Translations under genes and position numbers: made by a program | Shown: one piece after another, positions 1-8,528 of the stretch | How the letters are laid out: the number at the start of each line of letters is the position of its first letter | Position numbering within the stretch: the first letter of the stretch is position 1 | Notes under the pieces: model-generated | Told to the model about the DNA's origin: nothing | The model's input: only the letters and a program-made list of their open reading frames with translations | The model's database searches: none | Assembly (NCBI RefSeq): GCF_022539315.1 | Contig: NC_066336.1 | Span: 2,918,600 to 2,982,599, forward strand | Direction of reading: 5' to 3' | From: Serinus canaria | Taxonomy: Eukaryota > Chordata > Aves > Passeriformes > Fringillidae | Length of the DNA stretch: 64,000 nt

Positions 1-261
1 GCACAATCAGGTGGGAGAGCCCTGTCCTGACAGGACTGTGGAATTTTCCTGGACTTGGATGGGGCTGGAGCAACCTGCTGCTCGAGAGCAGTGTTCACAG
101 TAATAACTCTGAGGAACATTCGTGTTGTTTTGGTAGAAGCTCTTAAATACAGCCAAGGGAATATGTTGCTCAAGGAGTTGAAATGGTGACCTCAGCCTGC
201 AATTCTTCAAACAAATGAGTGTTCTGGAAGATACCAAGGGCATGATCTCTGCTGTTTGCAG

Positions 262-916
262 GCACAGAGAAGAAAAGAAAGATGAAAGAGGAAAGTGATG
301 ATGATGATGATGACCAGTTGGGTAAACAGCCTTGTAAGAAACTCACATCCAAAGAAGTAAGTGTGCTTTCCTAGCACAACTGAGCAGGGAAATAAGCTGG
401 CTTTTTTATCCTGGCGATAACACTAACGAGCCTGTTGTCACTAAAGAGCTTTGAGATTTTGGGCATGAACAGAAGGGGAATGAAAACAGATTTCTGTTAT
501 GAATGTTCTGTGACAACTTCTGTCACCCCCTTCTTACCTGACTATGCACACCAGATTGAATCTTGTGTCTTGCTGTAGACTGAAGTGGAGCTTTTTCCCA
601 TAAGAGCAGGGCGGGTGGGTTCTATACAGAGTCACATCAGTAACATTTTGTTTGAAATTATTTATTTTACTTAACGTGTGTGGAATGCAAAGTGAACACC
701 ATTGGAGAGTTGCAGACACTGAGGCTCTGGATGCTGGGGATTTGCTAATGTGTTTTGTGTTTGCAGAGGAGACGAGCCGAGAGGCAGCAGCGCTCCAAGA
801 AAGTCGGAGTCCGGTATTATGAAACTCACAACGTGAAAAATAAGAATAAGAACAAGAAAAAAACTGGCTTGGAGGGACAAAGATCAAAGCACAAAAAATA
901 CAACCATAAGCAATAG
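262..916 (+). CDS. GNL2: Nucleolar GTP-binding protein 2, C-terminal end (partial)
   Basis: Last two coding exons, 262-356 and 767-916 (stop TAG 914-916), joined in frame across a GT-AG intron. The gene enters from beyond the left edge, so the GTPase domain is not in the window. The visible tail is very basic apart from an acidic run SDDDDDDQL encoded by a GAT repeat near 295-312. The ending, with VGVRYYETHNVKNKNKNKKK near 808-862, matches what I remember of the GNL2 C-terminus. GNL2 is a circularly permuted nucleolar GTPase needed for export and maturation of the 60S ribosomal pre-particle; the Lys/Arg tail would act in nucleolar targeting and RNA contact (known of the family). Whether positions 1-10, followed by GTGGGA, are the end of another exon cannot be decided. 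Confidence 0.9.
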
Positions 917-927
917 CTGCTTATTCT

Positions 928-933
928 ATTAAA
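928..933 (+). terminator. GNL2: GNL2 poly(A) signal
   Basis: ATTAAA lies 12 bp after the GNL2 stop codon, giving a very short 3' UTR. It is the only good signal before the convergent gene. Confidence 0.55.
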
Positions 934-1613
934 TTTTACATAAAACAGCTCTAGTATGCGGTGGCTTTTTTTACTATAAAACTTGCGGTTCCTGTTCAAA
1001 GCCCAGTGTGACCGGTCTGTCCTGGCCCGAGGAGCAGCATCTCTGTCTTTGTTTCTGCATCATCTGAAAGTTCTTTGTGCAGTTGGAGCTGATGGTATTT
1101 CCACATCGCTGTCCCAGGCCAGCAAACACTGCAGTAGCCAAACAGCTATTCCAGTGTTGCTCACTGGTGGGGTTTGGGTGGGTTTTGTTCTGGAAACTGG
1201 CTTTATGGGGTTTTTCACATGACCACAGAGAATTCTCTTTCCCTTGTTCACCTTCTATGTAACCAGCTGCTCCCAGAGGTACCTCAAGCAGGGATTTCAT
1301 TTGCTTCCGTTGAGAAGTCAATCTGACTGCCATTGTGCCCTTTCCTTTCACCAGAAACAGTCACACCCAGAGCTCTGGTGTTGCCTGTGCTCAGTTACCG
1401 CTGATGGTTCTGACAAGGGATTTCCATGTACAGTTGACACCAGCTTGCAGGGACTCAAGGAAATGCCCCCAAGCCACCTGTCCAAGAGTGAGCTGCCATT
1501 TCTTTCTTGGTGCATGTCACTTAATTTGCTTGTAGGCACTTCTGTATTGTTTCTGAATCTTCTACATAGTTTTCAAATTAATAATGTCAGAGAGATGTTT
1601 GCATTTAAAAATG
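934..1613. other. Convergent intergenic spacer GNL2 / DNALI1
   Basis: About 680 bp between the GNL2 poly(A) signal (+) and the DNALI1 poly(A) signal (-). Open frames here are short and show no recognisable protein. No RNA gene was seen. Confidence 0.5.
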
Positions 1614-1619
1614 TTTATT
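1614..1619 (-). terminator. DNALI1: DNALI1 poly(A) signal candidate
   Basis: TTTATT on the + strand reads AATAAA on the minus strand, about 290 bp beyond the DNALI1 stop codon. It is the first canonical hexamer in that orientation. Confidence 0.5.
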
Positions 1620-1904
1620 AGTTATTGCTTTGAAGGTCATTAGCACATTACCAACAGGCAAGTTCCAGACAAGTTCACTGTTCAAAGAGCTGACTGCTGA
1701 GATGGCTCTGAAGGAGGGAGCAGTAATTAATAAAGGTCTTGAATTTCAACTCTTCAAGAGAGAAAGAAAGAACACAGTTACACTGCCTGCTGTTACTGGT
1801 AAGTGAAAACTCAAGATCATTTTAGGAAGAAAAATCTTTGTCACTAATTGCAAGCTTCTTGCTCTGACAGCTCTTCTGAGCCTGCCTTGAGGACAACAAA
1901 ACAA

Positions 1905-4900
1905 TTAATTCTTTGCTGCAATGATGCATTCAAGTTGGGCCTGAAAAACAAATGAGACAGCGAGACAAATTAGATTTCCTAACCTAAAAAATGAACCTTC
2001 AGTGCTGTGAAGGTCTAAATTTTCTGTTGGATGTTCACAGCAAGGAGCTGAGGGATGCTGTGCTGCTGCCAGGAGAGCCAGGCCAGGTTTGTTCCCCAGC
2101 AATTCCATTCCTACATGTTTTATAAATTAGTTTGTCGTTCCTGGCATGCACACTTGTTGCATTCTGAGGAGAACAGAGCTAGCCTTGGCTCTGTAGGATG
2201 AGAGACTCTGTTTAGAATGTGAAGCATTGAGGAGGAAATTAAATAAAAGCTGTTGAAACAGTGGTCTGAATTCTCAGATTTGAAGCTGGACTATGTGAGC
2301 TAAATTAAGTATTTGGCTCTTTAGCATTTGGAACATGAACTGATTCTGGGACAAGAGTAGCTGGGAACAGCAAATTTTGTGATTACTGAGAAAATTTGAT
2401 GCCAGTTAGTGGATGGATGGGAGTAGCCACCACAATAACCCTCAGCAGTGGCACACACAGCTGGTCAAAAACAGGTTCTTCAAGGAAGAATCTGATACAG
2501 GGGCAACACACATCTGATCTAAGATTTTGTGTCCTAAGACATTCCAAGGCAGCCTGAAAATGTGAGTTTGAAAGTAGGATCTGCAGGAAAAGCAGCTTGC
2601 TCTAAGGGAAATGTTTTTAGCTGTAGCCAGAAACATTTGATGCTGTTCAGGAAGACATTCTTTCCTTACTCAAAAGATGTGGGGTTGTTTTTTTTCCTTT
2701 TAAAAACAAAGTACAGAGCAGAAGTTCTGTTCTCCCCAAAGCCACAAGCTCAAATAATTATCTGGTCCCTGCACAGTTGTTCTTGGGTAATATTTAATGT
2801 TAAATGGTGTGTTGTGTTACTAGGGCTTTAATGGTTTTAATGAGAATTTTACCACTAGTATTTGGAATTCTGGATTTTTACTGACCTTCAGCTGCTGGTT
2901 TGTCCGTTTGAGGAACAGAACCTCCTCACTGTGTTTCTTCTCTTCTATTTCTCGACGTTCTGTTTCTTGCCTTTCAATGGCCTCACATTTCGCTTTCTCT
3001 TCACTCACTTGTTTTTCCAGCTCCTCCTTTTCCTCTTCCAGCTCTGCAATCTTGGAAAAAGAGTACAGATGTCTCAAGTTTTGTTGGCAAACAGTCAATT
3101 TTCAGTTCACATGGCACTGATGCATTGAGAGGCTACCTAGAACAGAGGCTAGACAGAGTTAAAGGAATGAAGGAGGTTTTATTAAAAAGCTTTCAAAGAA
3201 TACACCTTGGGCAGTACCAGAGCCTGGCCAAGGCTACACCCAAAATGCACCATGAGTCAAGAGTTTTCACACTTTTATAAGTATTGGTCCATTTCCATAT
3301 TGGAGTTAATTGTCCAATTACAGTTTCAAGTTATGAAGTCCCATCCTCCCAGTTTGCTCTCCTCAATTTGCTGTTCATACTTTTTGGGCCTGAAGCTATA
3401 ATGGTGTTCTCAAGAAAGGAAAAAGGATTGTTTTGGCTAACTGAACTGTGAGGAAAACTTGCTAACACTCTATATGAAGTTCAGAGTTATATACTAATGC
3501 AGTACAGAATCTGAAAAACACAAGAGCTAAAATTTAAGGCATCAGGACAAAGTGGTGTGTGGTGCAGACTTTAAAGCTGTGCAACAAGCTTCAGAAGTGC
3601 AGCTGAGCCTGAGGACAGTGGGCTGAGTATATTGATGGTCTTTGCTGCCATCCTGTGGAAACGGAGACAATGAATGTAAGGATATAAAATGTGCTATTGT
3701 CACGTGCAGAAAGCTCCATCACAGGGCCCCAAGGCATCACTCGTGTTGTCTCACTTTAATTTTCAGGGGAGACTTGAAAAAAGATACCAGGTTTCAGTAA
3801 AATAATTGTATTATATTAATTGGGATACTGGGACTAATGAAACTCTGCTTTTGCATTGTTTTCAACAGTAAAAGACAAAGAAATTCAGTATCATAGTTCA
3901 TACATGGCAAGCAGAGACAGCAGACTATGTTTTTAATGTAATTATCTAGAATCCATTGTACAATGGGAAGCTTTAAAGATTTAAAGAGCAGAAATTCTCT
4001 AAACACTAGCAAAGAAGGATCTTCCCATAAAATAACCCAACCACAACAGAAACTTGACATAAGCACTGTAAGGCAAACAGGAAGGTGTCAAGGTGGAGGT
4101 TTGGAATTAGAACAGCAGACCAAAATTCCACTGTACAGACTATGGGAAATGAAACAACTTTCCCACAGTCTGCACAGTGCCTGCAGAGTGCCTTGGTGGA
4201 ACCTGTCAAGGACATATTTTATGAAAAATGCTGAGAGGCCTCAGAAACAAAATGTAAACAATAATTATCTGCTGCTGTAGAATGCAACAGGTGGATCTGT
4301 GATTGGTCTCATGTGGTTGTCTTTAATTAATGGCCAATGAAAGTCCAGCTGTCTCAGACTCTCTGGTCAGTCACATGATTTTATTATCATTCCTTTCCTT
4401 CCTTTGCTAGCCTTCTGATTAAATCCTTTCTTCTATTCTTTTAGTATAGTTCTAATATATCATTTTCTTTTAATATATCATAAAATAATCAATCAGCCTT
4501 CTGAAACAGAGTCAAGATTCTCATCTCTTCCCTCGTCCTGGGACCCCTGCGAACACTACCACAGGAACCCAAGTAGTTTGGTAAGGAAATCTGCTTACAC
4601 CCCGTGGCTTTTAGACCCTTTTGTGCGTGGACCCCTTTGTGTGTCTCTGTCCCTCTGGGAGCCTCTCAGGAACCCCTGGCCAGCCCTGGGTCGGCAGACA
4701 CCAGGGAGACACTGTCTCGTGCCCCGAGGGTGCTGAGGGCAGCTAGGCTGGTCACCTTTGCAGCAGAAGAGACACTAGAGACATTGGTGGAAGATAAAAG
4801 GCCAACTCTGAGCAGGGGTTAGTTAATCCAAGGTTTTATCGGGAGCTCCTGGGAGCTCCCACACCTCCAGGGGCCTCCTGCTGAGGGCCCTGGGAGAGGT

Positions 4901-7900
4901 GCCAAGGTTACATTTAAAGGGAGGTGGAAACCTAAAGTAGATAACATTTTACTAACCAATAAGTGACCTTAAGGGATGGGTACTGTGGGATAGGCATTTA
5001 GGACAGTGTATGCTTGGGGGGCTGACCTCTAGCCTCTGGCTAATCACTTGACATCCTGGACCAAAGCTTCTAGATGGAGGGGATGGGATGCTGAGTGATT
5101 GACAGAGAGCCAGGGTGGGGATTTGGGGATGACCTCAGCAAGGGAGAGGGATTACACAGGTGAAGGAAAGGGGGGCACAATCTGGCATAAACCATTTGGG
5201 AAAAATAGGCATACAAAACCAAAACTCCTTCCAAGTATTACAGAGTATGAAACCACACTACAACAGAGGTGGCTCACCCTTTTCTCCAGGTGGGCCTTGC
5301 CCTGCTCGGCCTTGAGTGCCTTGCGCACACCGAAGGCCACGCTGCTCTCGTAGAGCGCCTGGTACGCTGACAGCGTCAGCTGCAGCTCGTCCCGCACGCG
5401 CAGCAGCAGCAGCCCCCGCTCCGCGCAGCTCACCGTGGTCTGCCGGATCAGTTCGTCTGCAAGGGAGCAGGGACAGAGCCTGCAGTGCCTCTGCAAGGGA
5501 CACGGCTGCTCGTCTCGCCGGTGCGCTGATTTTTGAAGGTTTTCTAAGCCTTTTGATGGTTATGTTCCTGTGACAAAGTTTCTTGCACGATTTGTGTAAA
5601 TGACTTATTGTTTTGCAGTTTTTATGGAGGAGGAGGAATTTTATGGGCTGTTGGTTTGTGCAGTGTCATTGGAGAGGTGACACTGTCACCCTCCAATCCA
5701 CTGTCACTTTGGAAATCTATAAATGTTGGAGTCAGAAAAAGAAAGGTCCCTTTTTTACCTTGGAAAGAGCAGTGAGTCCATGTCATGTTGTTTCGTGTCC
5801 TATAGTGACAGCTCACCTGTGGCTGCAGCTCTCTGGCCACTGGGAGAAACACTGAACAGCTCTCTGGCCACTGAGAGAAACTGTGAACAGCTCTCTGGGC
5901 ACTGAAACAGTGAACAGCTCTCTTGGGCACTGAGAGAAACTGTGAACAGCTCTCTGGGCACTGAAACAGTGAACAGCTCTCTCAGTGAACAGCTCTCTGG
6001 CCAGTGAGAGAAACAGTAAACAGTTCTCTGGCCAGTGAGAGAAACAGTGAAGAGCTCTCTGGCCAGTGAGAGAAACAGTAAACAGCTCTCTGGCCAGTGA
6101 GAGAAACAGTGAACAGTTCTCTGGCCAGTGAGAGAAACAGTGAACAGCTCTCTGGCCAGTGAGAGAAACAGTGAACAGCTCTCTGGCCAGTGAGAGAAAC
6201 AGTGAACAGTTCTCTGGCCAGTGAGAGAAACAGTAAACAGTTCTCTGGCCAGTGAGAGAAACAGTGAAGAGCTCTCTGGCCAGTGAGAGAAACAGTAAAC
6301 AGCTCTCTGGCCAGTGAGAGAAACAGTGAACAGTTCTCTGGCCAGTGAGAGAAACAGTGAACAGCTCTCTGGCCAGTGAGAGAAACAGTGAACAGCTCTC
6401 TGGCCAGTGAGAGAAACAGTGAACAGCTCTCTGGCCAGTGAGAGAAACAGTGAACAGTTCTCTGGCCAGTGAGAGAAACAGTAAACAGCTCTCTAGTCTC
6501 TGAGAGGAACATGAACAGCTCTCTCAGTGAACAGCTCTCTGGGCACTGGGAGGAACAGACAGCTTTCCCAGATATCATTCTGAGAAAATCATAAAAAAGA
6601 ATGAGAAACAGTTCTTATCTTAATTTGCTGCACCTGGTGTTGGGAACATGTGGAATGGGTTATGGAGATGTGTTTAGCAAAGGGTGGTTTCTTAATTAGC
6701 CAATGGTGATGGTGTTTAAAGTAAAGGACCAGTTAGGTTTACGTGTAGGGAACTAGGATATAAAAAAACAATGAATTTCTTAATAAAGTAAATTATCAGT
6801 CTTCTGTAAAATGTAGGTAGTCTATGTCACTATTTACCCAGGTGAGGACCTGTTGAGCTGACACTCACCCACTCACTGTGCCACACAGCCAGGGACACAG
6901 AATCACACATGGAATCACAGAATCACTGGGTTGGAAGAGATCTTCCAGCCCCAACACCTCACTGAGTGCCACGTCCAATCTCTTTTTAAACACACCCAGG
7001 GATGGTGACTCCACCACACCCCCAGACAGACCATTCCAGTACTTTATCACCCTTACCATAAAAAACTTTTTCCTAATATCCAACCTATATTTCCCTTGGT
7101 GCAGCTTAAGACTTCTAATAGTAATTGTCCCTATTACATGGTGGTGTAAAAGAGGGTTCTGGAGGGGTAAATGTGGTCCTGAAGGGTCAGTGGGGGCCTG
7201 AGATGTAAATGGGGTCCTGGAAGAGTAAAGAGGGTTGTCAGAGAATAAATGGGGTCCTGGAAGTGATGCTTTAAGCTTTAGCTTTTCTACAGAAGGGTAA
7301 ACAGGGTTCTGAGGGAATAGAAAGGGTTCTGGAAAGGTAAATGCAGGCCTTTGGGGTAAATGGACCCATATCTAGGACATGACATGTCCTAGAAACAGTA
7401 ATAATTGATTTGTTTTGTTACATTGCAGCCATAGCATTGAGCACAGCAGGTAAAAGCAGAGTGGTTGTGCAACCCTCCAGATAATGCCAGCTATAAGTAA
7501 CTTTAAATAAACTTGGGTGAAGTGCAGCTAAGAGATAACTACGAGGATTTAAAGCTGTTTTTTTACGTGCAGGCAACCCCTCACCTTTGGGAGCCCACAC
7601 TGTAGTGTGTAACGCACACAGAGCTATAAGTAACTTTAAATAAACTTAGTTGAAGTGAAACTTAGAGGATAACTACGAGGATTTAAAGCTGTTTTTCACG
7701 TGCAGGCAACCCCTCACCTTTGTGAGCCCAGCACCGTGTCATTAGAGTGTGTAACACACACACGGCTGTAAGTTACTTTAAATAAACTTAGTTGAAGTGC
7801 AGCTAAAGGATAACTACGAGGACTCAAGGCTGTTTTTCAGGTGCAGGCATGCCCTGCCAGGCTGTCCCGCGTGTCGGGCACTGACCGAAGCACTGCGTGT

Positions 7901-8409
7901 AGAGCTCCCTGCGCACGGGGCACAGCCCTGTCTCCCGCGCCTGCCGCTGCTGCAGCTGCCGGTCCAGCTGTTCCTGCAGCTGCACGACGTCGCGGCGGGT
8001 GCTGGGCGCGGTGGACACCTCCTGCACCCACAGCTTCTGCGCCTCCTCCCACTCCCTGCCAGACAAGCACCGGCCGTTACCGGAGGCACCGGGGACCCCC
8101 GGGCACCGCCGGCCCCGGCCCGGCCCCGCTCACCGCGGCGGCAGGATGGCGTTCAGGAGCTCCTGCGGCTGTTGCGTGGCGGAGAAGCCGGCGGGGGTGC
8201 GCTGGGCCTGCGGGAACACCAGAGGACAGCGCCGTAGGAGCGGGCGGGGCACCGCGGCACGCTCGGCCGCCGGCCCGCTCAGCCCCGGTGGGACGCGGTG
8301 CCCCCCTGCGTGCCCCCTGGGCGCTCACCGCCGCGGAGGACCTGTCTGCTCGGCGGGACACCAGCACGGGCGGGCAGTACCGCAGCAGCGATTCCGGCGG
8401 CGCCGCCAT
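1905..8409 (-). CDS. DNALI1: Axonemal dynein light intermediate polypeptide 1, complete
   Basis: Six coding exons on the minus strand: 8409-8329 (ATG), 8207-8134, 8055-7886, 5456-5278, 3050-2886 and 1940-1905 (stop TAA 1907-1905). All junctions are GT-AG and phases agree, giving 234 aa (human 258, from memory). Recognisable stretches are SLLRYCPPVLVSRR near residue 7, RQARETGLCPVRRELYTQCF in exon 3, CAERGLLLLRVRDE in exon 4, and the heptad-rich coiled coil IAELEEEKEELEKQV starting at residue 169. The 11-residue last exon reads AQLECIIAAKN, where human ends AQLEGIIAPKK. The protein is the p28-type light chain of inner-arm dyneins in cilia and sperm flagella. It is divergent to SNIP1 and convergent to GNL2. 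The introns are loaded with LTRs, a CR1 tail and tandem repeats. Confidence 0.95.
3131..3553 (-). mobile_element. Solo LTR-like element, family B copy 1 (DNALI1 intron)
   Basis: About 420 bp sharing the same order of blocks with 30524-31368 and 45192-45622: a 'GAACAGAGGCTAGA' start, 'CACCCAAAATGCACCA', 'TTAATTGTCCAATTACAG', then an end near 'AAGGCATCA'. Ends fit TG...CA and an AATAAA hexamer reads on the minus strand, so the LTR is read leftwards. No coding remnant. The family name is unknown to me. Confidence 0.7.
4209..4566 (+). mobile_element. Solo LTR-like element, family A copy 1 (DNALI1 intron)
   Basis: Degraded copy of the family seen at 30866-31280, 32670-33058 and 59770-60508. Landmarks are ACATATTTTATGAAAAAT, GAGAGGCCTCAG, AATGGCCAATGA, GTCAGTCACATGATTTT, the T/A-rich TTAGTATAG block, AGCCTTCTGA, and an end near CCTGGGACCCC. 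An internal deletion after the first 20 bp shortens it. Confidence 0.65.
4590..5230. mobile_element. Probable old LTR remnant
   Basis: An intronic segment with GC-rich and A/T-rich blocks and a TTTTATC-type motif near 4834, unlike the flanking intron and directly abutting a family A LTR. I found no second copy in the window, so the assignment is weak. Confidence 0.25.
5815..6560. repeat. 31-bp minisatellite in DNALI1 intron
   Basis: About 17 regular plus several degenerate copies of a 31-bp unit built on ACAGCTCTCTGGCCAGTGAG and AGAAACAGT. Variants alternate TTCTCT/CTCTCT and GTGAACAG/GTAAACAG in blocks, which suggests higher-order duplication (compare 6001-6130 with 6230-6340). Because 31 is not a multiple of 3 it opens a spurious 198-codon frame on the minus strand. 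Confidence 0.95.
6590..6860 (+). mobile_element. LTR-like fragment next to the 31-bp minisatellite
   Basis: Contains a TATA-like GATATAAAAA near 6756 followed by AATAAA at 6782-6787 and a T-rich stretch, the promoter/poly(A) arrangement of an LTR. There is no other copy in the window to confirm it. Confidence 0.35.
6895..7130 (-). mobile_element. CR1 LINE 3' fragment
   Basis: GAATCACAGAATCACTGGGT, then TTGGAAGAGATCTTCCAG, CAGGGATGGTGACTCCACCA, CATTCCAGTACTTTATCACC and TTTTTCCTAATATCCAACCT in order are the familiar 3' region of bird CR1 retroposons. The ATTCT-type tail lies at the low-coordinate side, so the element reads on the minus strand. 5'-truncated, as is normal for CR1. Confidence 0.85.
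7140..7365. repeat. Imperfect ~20-bp tandem repeat
   Basis: Degenerate units around GGGTCCTGGAAGAGTAAA recur about ten times in the DNALI1 intron after the CR1 tail. Divergent and irregular. Confidence 0.55.
7489..7860. repeat. ~140-bp tandem repeat abutting DNALI1 exon 3
   Basis: Three copies (about 7489-7621, 7622-7763, 7764-7860, the last truncated) share AAGT(A/T)ACTTTAAATAAACTT, GATAACTACGAGGA and GTGCAGGCA. The last copy ends about 25 bp from the DNALI1 exon 3 donor at 7886. Confidence 0.9.
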
Positions 8410-8528
8410 GGCGGCCGCGGCCCTGTCACCATGGCGACCGCGACGCGCAGCAACGCCCGGGCGGAAGCGCTGACGGGCGGAAGTGCTGGCGGGCCGGAAG
8501 TGGCGGCACTTCCGTCGGGACGGGCGCC
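8410..8528. promoter_or_regulatory. Bidirectional CpG promoter DNALI1 / SNIP1
   Basis: Only 119 bp separate the DNALI1 ATG (minus, 8409) from the SNIP1 ATG (8529). The interval is CpG-dense, lacks a TATA box and holds ETS-type cores GCGGAAGC (8461-8468), GGCGGAAGTGC (8477-8487), CCGGAAGTGG (about 8494-8503) and the opposite-strand CACTTCCG (about 8507-8514). This is the usual architecture of ETS/GABP-driven divergent promoters. Factor binding is inference. Confidence 0.75.

Noticed and set aside
1..10. Possible exon end followed by GTGGGA at the left edge
   Set aside because: Ten bases are too few to establish a GNL2 exon or its phase.
5982..6578. 198-codon minus frame with HWPESCSLFLS repeats
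   Set aside because: Translation of the 31-bp minisatellite inside a DNALI1 intron.
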